From: Clavibacter nebraskensis NCPPB 2581
GTDB taxonomy: Bacteria > Actinomycetota > Actinomycetes > Actinomycetales > Microbacteriaceae
Assembly: GCF_000355695.1 (NCBI RefSeq)
Contig: NC_020891.1
Location: 1,674,001 to 1,738,000, forward strand
Length of the DNA stretch: 64,000 nt
Reading direction: 5' to 3'
The stretch's first letter is position 1, and each line of letters begins with the position of its first letter. This document shows, one piece after another, positions 15,046 through 23,958 of this stretch. The notes under the pieces were generated by a model. That model saw only the letters and a program-made list of their open reading frames with translations, searched no databases and was not told where the DNA came from. A program made the position numbers and the translations under genes.

Positions 15046-16734
15046 ATGGCGGACGGACGCGCTCGAGCGCACGACGGACGGGTCACGGGTCGGGACCGGG
15101 GCGACGGGCCGTTCGGCGCGGCGGCTGACGGGGTTCGATCGGCCGGCACGAGGGGACGGGTGCCGCAGAGGCGGAGGCACGGGCCGGGCACGGACCCCGA
15201 CGCGGTGTCCGCCTCCGGGACCGTCGTCGCGGGCTATCGCCTGGTGCGGCTCGTCGGGAGGGGCAGCCGCTGCGAGGTGCACCTCGGCCGCCCCTGCCGC
15301 GCGTCGGATCAGGGGAGCGGTCCGGCGGCGAACGTCGCGGTGAAGATCGTGCCGGCGACCGAGCGCAGCCGCGGGGAGGCGGAGATCGTCGCTCTCCAGG
15401 CGGTGTCCTCCGACCACGTCGTCGCGCTGCGGGACGTCGCGACCCTCGCCGACGGCAGCCTCTGCATCGTGCAGTCGCTGGGCCAACGCGGCACGGCGTC
15501 GGCCCTGCTCAGCAGACGCGGCAGCATCACGCCCGGCGAGACCGTGACCCTGGTCGCCTCCGTCCTCCGAGGGCTGGGCGACCTCCACGACGCGGGCATC
15601 GCGCACGGCTCGGTCGACCTGACCCACGTGGTCCTCGACGCCATCGGGCGTCCGCTGCTGAGCGGGCTCGGCTCCTCCCGCGTCATCGCCGGAGGGGCGG
15701 GAGCGGACGGCCGCCAGGGTGCCGACCCCGTCGAAGAGGACCTGGGGCGGGTGTCTCGGATCGTCCGGGCGCTGCGCGACCCGGCGGACGCACGCGGACG
15801 CGCGTCCGAGGACCGATGGGAGGGATGGCTGGCGGTCCTCGACGCCACGATCCACGGGGAGACCGACCTCACCGCGCATGATCTCGCCGACCGCCTGCTC
15901 GACGTCGCGGACGCGGCCCCGTTGGCCGACGCCGGACCATCCTCGCGCTCCTCCGACGACCATCGCATCCTGCCGCCCGGTGCGACGCTCGAGGCTGTCG
16001 GCCCGGGCCCCCTCGGGGGCAGCGTCGGGCGGACAGGCGACCCCGGACGCGGGGGTCGGCCATCCGCGGGCAGGCGCCGCGGCGGTCATCGTCGGCATCG
16101 TGCGGCGGGTGACCGGCGCGCGGACCGGGCGCGATCCCGGGGGAGGGCGGTGCGGGCGCGTGTCACGGGTGAGCTGGCGACGGTGCGCCCCGGCATCTGG
16201 GTGCTCGGAGCCTCCGCGCTCCTGCTCCTGCTCGCGGGCGCCGTCGCGGTACCCGCTCTCACGAGCCCCGCTCGCGGCGCGACGGCAGGGCTGACGAGCG
16301 CGCCGACCCCTTCGGCGTCCGCGTCCGCCAGCGGAGACGCCGCACCGTCGGCTGAGTCGGATCCCGACGTCGCGGCGACGGCCTCGCCGGATCCGGATGC
16401 CGCCGCCCCCACGCTCCTCCGGCTCCGCGCCTCCTGCCTCCGTCGTGGCGACGTCGGCTGCCTGGCCGAGGTGGACGAGACCGGCTCCCCGGTCGAGGAC
16501 GCCGATCGCAGCGCCATCGCATCCGGGGCATCGGCCGCCCTGGACGACCCCGCGCTCCACGTCGCGGATGCCCTCGGCCCGGCTCAGCGGCTCGGCGACA
16601 GCGCCCTCATCAGCCTGCGTCCCGAGAACGCGCCCGGACCGGAGACGTCGGCGCCCGGACGCCGACCGGCCTCCCTCCTGATGGTCAGGGGAGAGGCCGG
16701 GTGGCGGATCAGGGACCTGATGGACGACCGTTGA
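15046..16734 (+). CDS. Single-pass membrane pseudokinase (Ser/Thr kinase-like)
   Basis: 562 aa. Residues of about 65-280 follow the protein kinase fold: a glycine-rich loop in LVRLVGRGSRCEVHLG, the VAVK lysine (about 100) and a helix-C glutamate. The catalytic loop, however, reads IAHGSVDLTHVVLD where active kinases have HRDLKPxN, and the DFG site reads SGLGS. Catalysis is thus unlikely. A basic linker leads to one membrane helix (about 384-405) and an outer domain with paired cysteines (RASCLRRGDVGCL). Codon-position GC suggests that 16010-16140 belongs in another frame, so the linker may be misread. Start ATG 15046 follows GAGAGGA. It occupies the place of lipA/lipB in related genomes. Confidence 0.72.
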   Translation: MADGRARAHDGRVTGRDRGDGPFGAAADGVRSAGTRGRVPQRRRHGPGTDPDAVSASGTVVAGYRLVRLVGRGSRCEVHLGRPCRASDQGSGPAANVAVKIVPATERSRGEAEIVALQAVSSDHVVALRDVATLADGSLCIVQSLGQRGTASALLSRRGSITPGETVTLVASVLRGLGDLHDAGIAHGSVDLTHVVLDAIGRPLLSGLGSSRVIAGGAGADGRQGADPVEEDLGRVSRIVRALRDPADARGRASEDRWEGWLAVLDATIHGETDLTAHDLADRLLDVADAAPLADAGPSSRSSDDHRILPPGATLEAVGPGPLGGSVGRTGDPGRGGRPSAGRRRGGHRRHRAAGDRRADRARSRGRAVRARVTGELATVRPGIWVLGASALLLLLAGAVAVPALTSPARGATAGLTSAPTPSASASASGDAAPSAESDPDVAATASPDPDAAAPTLLRLRASCLRRGDVGCLAEVDETGSPVEDADRSAIASGASAALDDPALHVADALGPAQRLGDSALISLRPENAPGPETSAPGRRPASLLMVRGEAGWRIRDLMDDR

Positions 16735-16760
16735 GGGTCGCCGTGGGGTCGGGGGAGTGG

Positions 16761-18194
16761 CTAGATGCCCAGGTCGGCGTCGAACGCACCGGCCTCGAGG
16801 CGGTTCTTCACGGCCACCAGGAAGCGCGAGGCGTCGGCCCCGTCGACGATCCGGTGGTCGTAGGAGAGCGCCAGGTACACGGTGGAGCGGATGGCGATCG
16901 TGTCCTGCCCGTCCGCCGTGATGACCACCGGACGCTTGGTGACGATGCCGGTGCCGAGGATCGCGGACTGCGGCAGGAAGACCACGGGCGTGTCGAACAG
17001 CGCACCGCGCGAACCGGTGTTGGTCAGCGTGAAGGTGCCCCCGGCCAGCTCGTCCGGCGACAGCTTGTTGTCGCGCGTGCGTGCGGCGAGGTCGGCGATC
17101 TCCGTCGCGAACTGCGCCAGGTTCTTGCCCTCGGCGTTCTTGACGACAGGAGTGAGCAGTCCACGCTCCGTGTCGACCGCGATGCTGATGTTCTCGTGGT
17201 CGGGGTAGACGATGCTGTCACCGTCGACCGTCGCGTTGACGACGGGGTACGCCTTGAGCGCTTCGGCGGCAGCGAGCGCGAAGAAGGGGAGGAACGACAG
17301 CTTGACGCCGGTCTTCTCGACGAAGTCGCCCTTCACGCGGTCACGAAAGCCGGCCACCTTCGTGACGTCGACCTCCACCACCGAGGTGAGCTGCGCCGTG
17401 GACTGCATCGACACGACCGCGCGGTCGGCGATGAGCTTGCGCATGCGCGACATCTTCGCGGTGGTGCCGCGGAGGGGAGACGTCTCGAGGGGCGCGACCA
17501 CGGGAGCGGCCGGAGCGGCTGCCGCCGGGGCGCTCTTCGAGGCGGCGGCCTCCGCTGCGGCGAGCACGTCCTCCTTGCGGATGCGGCCTCCGACGCCGGT
17601 GCCGACGACCGAGCTGATGTCGACGCCGCGCTCGTTCGCGAGCTTACGGACGAGCGGCGTCACGTAGCCGGCGTTGCCGGACGCGGCGGGGGCCGGAGCC
17701 GCAGCTGCTGCCGGGGCGGCTGCCGCGGGGGCGGGGGCTGCGGGAGCGGGGGCCGGGGTCGCCTGGGGCGCAGGGGCGGGCTCCTCGGTGGCGGGCGCGG
17801 GCGCGGGCTCGGGCTCGACGGGCGCGGGGGCCTCGGCCTCGTCATCCGCCTCGGTGGAGGGGATGACGGTGTCCTCGACGGCGTCCTCGGTCGCGGGAGC
17901 CGGCTCCTCGGCCTCCGCCGCGGCGGGCTCCGCGGCGGGCGCGTCGCCGCCACCGGACCCGTCGCCGATACGCACCAGCTCGGCGCCGACCTCGACGGTC
18001 TCGTCCTCCTGGACGAGGATCTCCTCGATGACGCCGGCGACCGGCGAGGGGATCTCGGTGTCGACCTTGTCGGTCGACACCTCGAGCAGGGGCTCGTCGA
18101 CCTCGACGTGGTCGCCGACGTTCTTGAGCCAACGGGTCACCGTGCCCTCGGTGACGCTCTCGCCGAGTGCGGGGAGGTTGACGGATTCGCTCAT
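16761..18194 (-). CDS. sucB: Dihydrolipoamide acyltransferase (E2) of 2-oxoacid dehydrogenase
   Basis: 477 aa, core of 2-oxoglutarate and/or pyruvate dehydrogenase. Domains: one lipoyl domain (1-80) with modified Lys43 in STDKVDTE; a long Ala/Pro/Glu linker (about 85-175); an E3-binding domain near 176-215 ([16 protein letters not shown] and [14 protein letters not shown]); and a catalytic domain ending in [11 protein letters not shown] with His447 and Asp451. Actinobacteria often use a single E2 for both complexes, so the assignment to succinyl transfer is not firm. It ends the pepA-lpd-sucB series, 60 nt after lpd. Confidence 0.9.
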   Translation of the reverse strand: MSESVNLPALGESVTEGTVTRWLKNVGDHVEVDEPLLEVSTDKVDTEIPSPVAGVIEEILVQEDETVEVGAELVRIGDGSGGGDAPAAEPAAAEAEEPAPATEDAVEDTVIPSTEADDEAEAPAPVEPEPAPAPATEEPAPAPQATPAPAPAAPAPAAAAPAAAAAPAPAASGNAGYVTPLVRKLANERGVDISSVVGTGVGGRIRKEDVLAAAEAAASKSAPAAAAPAAPVVAPLETSPLRGTTAKMSRMRKLIADRAVVSMQSTAQLTSVVEVDVTKVAGFRDRVKGDFVEKTGVKLSFLPFFALAAAEALKAYPVVNATVDGDSIVYPDHENISIAVDTERGLLTPVVKNAEGKNLAQFATEIADLAARTRDNKLSPDELAGGTFTLTNTGSRGALFDTPVVFLPQSAILGTGIVTKRPVVITADGQDTIAIRSTVYLALSYDHRIVDGADASRFLVAVKNRLEAGAFDADLGI

Positions 18195-18254
18195 GGGGTT
18201 GTCTCCTTCAGGCCCGACTCCGGACCCGGCTTGTGTGTCGGTGGTGGCAGGGTG

Positions 18255-19628
18255 CTACAGGGCGTGCAGAGGCGTTCCGGCGAGAGCCAGGTGGGCCTCG
18301 CCGAGCGCCTCGTTCTGAGTGGGGTGGGCGTGCACCAAGCCGGCGACGTCCTCGGGGTAGGCCTCCCAGTTCACGATGAGCTGGCCCTCGCCGATGAGCT
18401 CGCCGACCCGGGCGCCGATCATGTGGATGCCGACGACGGGCCCGTCCTGCACGCGGACCACCTTGATGGATCCAGCCGTGCCCAGGATGGAGCTCTTGCC
18501 GTTGCCGCCGAGGTTGTACTCGTAGCTGGAGACCTTGTCGGCGCCGAACTTCTCGACGGCCTTGGCCTCGCTGTAGCCGACGCTCGCGACCTCGGGGTCG
18601 GAGTAGGTGACCTTGGGGATGTTGATGTCCTCGACGACCACGGGCTTGTTGCCCGCGATCTCCTCGGCGACGAAGATCCCCTGCTGGAAGCCGCGGTGGG
18701 CGAGCTGCAGGCCGGGGACGATGTCGCCGACGGCGTAGACGCCGGGGACGCTGGTCTGGAGGCGCTCGTCCGTCAGCACGAATCCGCGGTCCGTCTTGAC
18801 GCCCGCCTCCTCGAATCCGAGGCCCTGGGTCGCCGGACCGCGGCCCACGGCGACGAGCAGGAGGTCGGCGTCGTAGGTGGTGCCGTCCTCGAGGGCGACC
18901 TGGACGCCCTGGTCGTCCTGCGTGACCGACTTGAAGCGAACGCCGAGCGAGAACGCGATGCCGCGCTTGCGGAACGCCCGCTCGAACTGCTTGCTGATGG
19001 ACTCCTCCTCGTTCGGGACGAGGTGGGGCAGGGCCTCGATGATCTGCACGTCGACGCCGAAGGAGCGCCAGACGGAGGCGAACTCGACGCCGATGACGCC
19101 GCCGCCGAGGATCGCGACCTTCTTCGGGATGTAGTCGAGCTCGAGGGCCTGCTCGCTCGTGATGACGCGGCCGCCGATCTCGAGGCCCGGCAGCGTGCGG
19201 GAGTAGGAGCCGGTCGCGAGGACGACGCTCTTCCCGGTGATGGTCTGGTCGCCGACCTGCACGGTGGTGCCGGACGTCAGGCGGCCCTCGCCCTCGATGA
19301 CGGTGATGCCCCGGGCCTTGATGAGACCCTGCAGGCCCTTGTACTTGCTGGCGACGATCGCCTCGCGGTACGCGTTCACGCGGGCGATGTCGACGCCGTC
19401 GAACGAGACGTTGACGCCGTACTTCTCCGACTCCCGCGACACGTCGGCCACCTCGGCCGAGTGCAGGAGGGCCTTGGTGGGGATGCAGCCGCGGTGGAGG
19501 CACGTGCCGCCCAGCTTGCCCTTCTCCACGAGGCCCACGGTCTTGCCCAGCTGCACCGCACGGAGCGCTGCCGCGTAGCCGCCACTCCCGCCGCCGAGCA
19601 CCACCACGTCAAAGTTCTGTTCCGACAC
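18255..19628 (-). CDS. lpd: Dihydrolipoyl dehydrogenase (E3)
   Basis: FAD flavoenzyme, 457 aa, that reoxidises dihydrolipoamide on E2 and passes electrons to NAD+. Seen: FAD motif VVVLGGGSGGYAAA, redox disulfide GGTCLHRGCIPTKA (Cys43, Cys48), NAD motif AILGGGVIGVEFA, FAD motif VYAVGDIVPG, and the catalytic dyad HAHPTQNE (His435, Glu440). The start is GTG 19628 behind GGGAG. It lies directly upstream of the E2 gene, so E2 and E3 are likely co-expressed; no E1 gene is in the window. Confidence 0.95.
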   Translation of the reverse strand: MSEQNFDVVVLGGGSGGYAAALRAVQLGKTVGLVEKGKLGGTCLHRGCIPTKALLHSAEVADVSRESEKYGVNVSFDGVDIARVNAYREAIVASKYKGLQGLIKARGITVIEGEGRLTSGTTVQVGDQTITGKSVVLATGSYSRTLPGLEIGGRVITSEQALELDYIPKKVAILGGGVIGVEFASVWRSFGVDVQIIEALPHLVPNEEESISKQFERAFRKRGIAFSLGVRFKSVTQDDQGVQVALEDGTTYDADLLLVAVGRGPATQGLGFEEAGVKTDRGFVLTDERLQTSVPGVYAVGDIVPGLQLAHRGFQQGIFVAEEIAGNKPVVVEDINIPKVTYSDPEVASVGYSEAKAVEKFGADKVSSYEYNLGGNGKSSILGTAGSIKVVRVQDGPVVGIHMIGARVGELIGEGQLIVNWEAYPEDVAGLVHAHPTQNEALGEAHLALAGTPLHAL

Positions 19629-19719
19629 CCAGGATCTCCCTCGTATGCATCAAGGTCGTCTCATGCGACCGCCCGACCGGGCAGGCGCGGGACCCCCTCA
19701 GGAGGCCTCTCCGAGCCTA

Positions 19720-21228
19720 CTACGCGCGTGAAAACCCGGCGGCCAGGGCCAGGAGCGTGCGCACCGCCACACCCGTCGGGCCCTTCCCCGTGAAGCCGTG
19801 GCCGCCGCCCTTGTTGTGCGACGGACCCGCGATGTCGATGTGCGCCCACGCGATCCGGGGAGCGTCCTCGGCGTCGCCGGTCCGGCCGACGAACTCCTTC
19901 AGGAACACGCCCGCGACGAGCATGCCGCCCGCCGGGTTGCCGGGCTTGACGTTGGCGATGTCCGCGATGTCGGAGTTGAGGAGCGCGCGCATCTCCTCGG
20001 GGAGCGGCATGCCCCACATGCTCTCGCCCTGCTCGCGCGCCGCGTCCAGCAGGCGGGCGACGAGGGCGTCCTCGCCCATGACCGCGGAGTACCGCTCGCC
20101 GAGTGCCACGACCTGCGCGCCCGTCAGCGTCGCGATGTCGACGATGGCGTCCGGGTGCTCCTCGCTGGCGGCGACGATGCCGTCGGCCATCACGAGTCGG
20201 CCCTCGGCATCCGTGTTGAGGACCTCGACGGTCGTGCCCCCGCGCATGCGCAGCACGTCGTCCGGGCGGATGGCGGAGCCGGAGGGCATGTTCTCGGCGA
20301 TGCAGAGCCACGCGGTGAGGCGCACCGGCAGCTCGAGCCGCGCGGCGGCGACGAGGACCTCGAGGATCGTGGCGGCGCCGGTCATGTCGTACTTCATGCC
20401 GATCATCGGCACGGCGGGCTTCAGCGAGATGCCGCCGGTGTCGTAGGTGATGCCCTTGCCCACGAGCGCGAGGTGGCGCGTCGCGCCGGCGGGGGAGTAG
20501 GCGACCTTCACGAGGCGGGGCGGGCGCGTCGAGCCCTGGCCGACGCCGAGGATCCCGCCGAAGCCGTCGGCCGCGAGCGCGTCCTCGTCCCAGACGCGGA
20601 CGTCCACGGGCAGCCCGCTCGTGCGCTCCCGCACGGCGTCGACGAACGTCGCGGGGTAGAGGTCGAGGGGCGGGGTGTTGACCAGGTCCTTGGTGCCCGC
20701 CACCGCGCCCGCGACCGCGAGCGCGCGCGCCACGGCCTCGTCGGCGTCCTCGGCGGTCCAGGAGTCGCCCTCGGCGATGACGGTGACGGCCGAGGCCCGC
20801 GGCTTCTGGCCCGCGAGCGAGTCCTTGCGGTAGGAGTCGAAGGAGTAGACGCCGAGGGCCGCGCCCTCGAGCACGGCGGTGAGCTCGACGAGCGAGGTGA
20901 CGGGGACCGCGACGGCCACGCGCTCGACGCCGCGGAGCTGGCGGGTGGCGCTGCCGACGGCGTAGCGGAGCGCCACGGCGTCGAGCGGGCCCGAGCCCAC
21001 TCCCACCAGCGCGATCGTGCGGGCGGCCGTCCCCGTCCCGGCGACGCGGACGACCTCGTCGCGGCCGCCGGTGACGCCGACGGCGGACAGGCCGTCCACG
21101 TCGAGCTCGAGGCCCTCGGGCGCGTGCACCCGGATCCCCTCCCTCTCGCTGGAGACGGCGACGACGAGCGCGTCGGCCTCCACGTCGACGGCGCGGTCGG
21201 AGGACACGGAGAGCTGGGGGAGGGTCAT
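19720..21228 (-). CDS. pepA: Leucyl aminopeptidase (M17 family)
   Basis: Cytosolic two-metal aminopeptidase, 502 aa, releasing N-terminal amino acids. Seen: metal-binding LVGKGITYDTGGISLKP, KYDMTGAA, and the family signature NTDAEGRL. The N-terminal macro-like domain (about 1-170) is present. Start ATG 21228 lies 8 nt after a TAGGCT -10 on the minus strand; longer in-frame versions reach into the divergent PAC2 gene promoter. It is followed by lpd after 91 nt. An M17 gene close to the E2 gene is also found in mycobacteria. Confidence 0.93.
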   Translation of the reverse strand: MTLPQLSVSSDRAVDVEADALVVAVSSEREGIRVHAPEGLELDVDGLSAVGVTGGRDEVVRVAGTGTAARTIALVGVGSGPLDAVALRYAVGSATRQLRGVERVAVAVPVTSLVELTAVLEGAALGVYSFDSYRKDSLAGQKPRASAVTVIAEGDSWTAEDADEAVARALAVAGAVAGTKDLVNTPPLDLYPATFVDAVRERTSGLPVDVRVWDEDALAADGFGGILGVGQGSTRPPRLVKVAYSPAGATRHLALVGKGITYDTGGISLKPAVPMIGMKYDMTGAATILEVLVAAARLELPVRLTAWLCIAENMPSGSAIRPDDVLRMRGGTTVEVLNTDAEGRLVMADGIVAASEEHPDAIVDIATLTGAQVVALGERYSAVMGEDALVARLLDAAREQGESMWGMPLPEEMRALLNSDIADIANVKPGNPAGGMLVAGVFLKEFVGRTGDAEDAPRIAWAHIDIAGPSHNKGGGHGFTGKGPTGVAVRTLLALAAGFSRA

Positions 21229-21382
21229 GGGCGACGAGCCTACCGACGGGCGCGGAGGCGTCGGCGCGGAGCGCGAGGCGTCGTGGATCGGCGGATGGGG
21301 GCCGCCCGGGGCTCGTCGACCGTGTTCGCTCTCGGCGGCACGCACGCCGCCCCCTCCGGGAGGGGCCGTCGGAGGCGCGGCC

Positions 21383-21388
21383 TAGAGT
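21383..21388 (+). promoter_or_regulatory. -10 element TAGAGT, leaderless start at 21395
   Basis: TAGAGT ends 6 nt before ATG 21395. Confidence 0.5.
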
Positions 21389-21394
21389 GGATCC

Positions 21395-22315
21395 ATGGCT
21401 GACGCGGACGGACTGTACGAGATCGACACCGACATCGGCGAGGTCCCGACCGGCCTGCCCCTGGTCGCCGTGCTCACCGGGTTCTCCGACGCGGGATCCG
21501 GCGTGTCCCAGGTCAGCGAGTACCTCCTGAGCACCCTGAGCCACCGCGACGTGCTGCGCTTCGACACCGACACGCTCCTCGACTACCGCGCGCGCCGCCC
21601 CACCATCCACTTCGACCAGGACCACCTCGCCGACTACCGCCCGGCGCGGCTGGCGCTCTACCTGGCGCACGACGAGATCGGGCAGCCGTTCCTCCTGCTC
21701 ACCGGGTTCGAGCCCGACTTCCGCTGGGAGGCGTTCACCGCCGCCGTCCTCGGGATCGTCGACCACTACCGGGTCTCGACGACCACGTGGGTGCACGCCA
21801 TCCCCATGCCCGTGCCGCACACGCGCGACATCAACGTCACGGTGAGCGGGAACCGCACCGAGCTCATCGACGCGCTCAGCGTGTGGAAGCCGAACACGCA
21901 GGTGCCGGCGAACGCGCTGCACCTGGTCGAGCACCGCCTGCACGATGTCGGGCACCCCGTCGCGGGATTCGTGCTCCTCGTCCCGCACTACCTCGCCGAC
22001 ACGGAGTTCCCCCTCGCCGCGGTCGCCGCGCTCGAGAGCATCAGCGCCGCCACCGGTCTCATCTTCCCGACCGACCGGCTCCGCGAGGAGGGCCGCGACT
22101 TCGTCGGCCGCATCGACGAGCAGGTCGCGGGCAACCAGGAGCTGGCCCGCCTCGTGACGACGCTCGAGGAGCGCTACGACAGCTACATGGAGGACACGCC
22201 CCTCAAGTCCCCGCTCACGGACGAGGACGGCGCCCTGCCGACGGCCGACGAGATCGCGGCGGAGTTGGAGAAGTTCCTCGCCCGCCGCCGCCCCGGCGAC
22301 GGCGACGCGGTGTGA
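21395..22315 (+). CDS. PAC2 family protein
   Basis: 306 aa, member of the PAC2 (proteasome assembly chaperone 2-like, DUF75) family that is widespread in actinobacteria. Seen: VAVLTGFSDAGSGVSQ near the N-terminus, the conserved RPTIHFDQDHL, GFEPDFRWEAF and the HAIPMPVPHTR segment, with HYLADTEFP later. No membrane segments. Function in bacteria is unsettled; a link to the proteasome is not implied here since no proteasome genes are in the window. Start ATG 21395 is leaderless. It is divergent from pepA and followed by an MFS gene. Confidence 0.87.
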   Translation: MADADGLYEIDTDIGEVPTGLPLVAVLTGFSDAGSGVSQVSEYLLSTLSHRDVLRFDTDTLLDYRARRPTIHFDQDHLADYRPARLALYLAHDEIGQPFLLLTGFEPDFRWEAFTAAVLGIVDHYRVSTTTWVHAIPMPVPHTRDINVTVSGNRTELIDALSVWKPNTQVPANALHLVEHRLHDVGHPVAGFVLLVPHYLADTEFPLAAVAALESISAATGLIFPTDRLREEGRDFVGRIDEQVAGNQELARLVTTLEERYDSYMEDTPLKSPLTDEDGALPTADEIAAELEKFLARRRPGDGDAV

Positions 22316-22375
22316 CGCCCTCGAGCTGATCGGCCAGGTACACCCGGACGCGCCGGGTGACGCGCGTTGGGTCGG

Positions 22376-22381
22376 TATCCT
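22376..22381 (+). promoter_or_regulatory. -10 element TATCCT, leaderless start at 22389
   Basis: TATCCT ends 7 nt before ATG 22389. The alternative GTG 22383 is only 1 nt from the hexamer, so 22389 is preferred. Confidence 0.5.
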
Positions 22382-22388
22382 CGTGCCG

Positions 22389-23711
22389 ATGAGCACCCGC
22401 CGCGCCCGCATCGTCCTCGGCGTCGCCATGGTCGCGTACCTCTCGTCCGTACTCCAGCGCGGGTCCCTCGGCATCGCCTCCGTCGAGGCGGGAGAACGGT
22501 TCCACGCCTCGGCGTCGTTGCTCTCGACGCTCGCGGTGACGCAGCTCGTCGTGTACGCGGCCCTGCAGATCCCGGTCGGCGTCCTCATCGACCGGATCGG
22601 CCCGCGCGCCCTGCTCGCGACCGGTGCGCTCCTCATGGTGGCCGGGCAGGTCACCCTGGCGCTCTCCACGACGCTCGAGGTCGCGATCCTGGGTCGCATG
22701 CTCGTGGGCGCCGGCGATGCGATGACGTTCGTGTCCGGACTGCGGCTCATCAACTCCTGGTTCTCCGGCCCGCGCGTGCCGGTGCTGTCGCAGTGGTTCG
22801 CCAACGTCGGCCAGCTCGGGCAGGTGCTGTCGGCCATCCCGCTCTCGCTCGTGTTGCACACGGCGGGGTGGACGCCGGCGTTCCTGGGTTCGGCCTCCGT
22901 CGCGGTCGTCGCCCTCGTCGCCGTCGTCGTCGCCGTGCGCGATCGACCCACGGGGGATGCGCCGCCTCCCCGCGTGCCCTGGGGCGACTCCATGCGGGAG
23001 CTCGGACGGAGCGTGCGCCGGCCGGGGACGCAGCTCGGCTTCTGGTCCCACTTCGTCACGCAGTCCTCGGGAGTGGTCTTCAGCCTCCTCTGGGGCTTCC
23101 CGTTCCTCGTCGACGGCCTGGGGTACAGCCCCGCGCTCGCGTCCGGTCTCCTGATCGTGATCGTGGCGTCGGGCATGGTCGTGGGGCCCGTGATCGGGAT
23201 CCTCACCGGGCGCTTCCCGTTCCGCCGCTCCAACCTCGTGCTCGGCGTCGTCGCGATGATGGGCGCGGCCTGGGCGGTCCTGCTCCTCTGGCCAGGCGTG
23301 CCGCCGCTGGCCGTCGTGATCCTGGTGGTCGTCGCCATCGGCATCGGCGGCCCCGGCTCGCAGGTGGGTCTGGACTTCGCGCGCACGTTCAACCCTCCCC
23401 GGAGCCTCGGCGCGGCGTCCGGCATCGTGAACGTCGCGGGGTTCACCGCGAGCTTCACCATGATGCTGCTCATCGGGATCGCCCTCGACGTGCAGGACGG
23501 GATCCGCGTCGCCGGCGGTGCGCCCAGCGACCTCTACGCGTTCGACTCGTTCCGCGTGGCATTCGCCGTGCAGTACCTCGTGGTGGGCTTCGGGGCGCTG
23601 ATGCTGGTGCGGACCCGCCGACGGACACGGCGCCTGCTCGCCGACGAGGGAATACGCGTGGGGCCCCTCTGGGTTGCCTACCTCGACAGGCGACGCCGAC
23701 GCCGGGCGTGA
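22389..23711 (+). CDS. MFS transporter
   Basis: Major facilitator superfamily permease, 440 aa with about twelve hydrophobic segments. The cytoplasmic loop 2-3 motif appears as [16 protein letters not shown], and loop 8-9 as [13 protein letters not shown]. The central loop is charged. The C-terminus is short and basic (RRRTRRLL). The substrate cannot be read from sequence; nitrate/nitrite, sugar phosphate and drug carriers all belong here. Start ATG 22389 is chosen from the leaderless -10. It follows the PAC2 gene on the same strand. Confidence 0.85.
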   Translation: MSTRRARIVLGVAMVAYLSSVLQRGSLGIASVEAGERFHASASLLSTLAVTQLVVYAALQIPVGVLIDRIGPRALLATGALLMVAGQVTLALSTTLEVAILGRMLVGAGDAMTFVSGLRLINSWFSGPRVPVLSQWFANVGQLGQVLSAIPLSLVLHTAGWTPAFLGSASVAVVALVAVVVAVRDRPTGDAPPPRVPWGDSMRELGRSVRRPGTQLGFWSHFVTQSSGVVFSLLWGFPFLVDGLGYSPALASGLLIVIVASGMVVGPVIGILTGRFPFRRSNLVLGVVAMMGAAWAVLLLWPGVPPLAVVILVVVAIGIGGPGSQVGLDFARTFNPPRSLGAASGIVNVAGFTASFTMMLLIGIALDVQDGIRVAGGAPSDLYAFDSFRVAFAVQYLVVGFGALMLVRTRRRTRRLLADEGIRVGPLWVAYLDRRRRRRA

Positions 23712-23798
23712 CGCCGGCCCGTACTGGGCGCATTGGCTCGCCCCCGCGCCCATCCGTGCAATAATCAGGTACGGACCCGTTCATGTCCTGCATCTCAC

Positions 23799-23827
23799 GC
23801 CACCTCGGTGGCGGCATCACCTCGGTG
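23799..23827. promoter_or_regulatory. Tandem inverted repeats CACCTCGGTG upstream of rpoD
   Basis: CACCTCGGTG occurs at 23801-23810 and again at 23818-23827, 17 bp apart. The first copy is extended to GCCACCTCGGTGGC. They lie about 135-160 bp before the rpoD start, in a 247-bp gap that otherwise holds an AATAAT patch near 23760 and a lone TTGACA at 23845. It may be a regulator site or leader hairpins. Confidence 0.35.
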
Positions 23828-23958
23828 GTGTTCGAGCAGCGGACTTGACATGGGTCCTAGCAATGTCCGAAAACAACCCCGACCCACCTCCGGCAGGTCA
23901 CCCCGCAGCGTCACCGCGGAGCGCACGACCGGTCGTCGTGGGGACGAAAGGTGTTCGC

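Noticed and set aside
23845-23850. TTGACA as the -35 of rpoD
   Set aside because: No acceptable -10 lies 16-19 bp downstream; the match may be chance.
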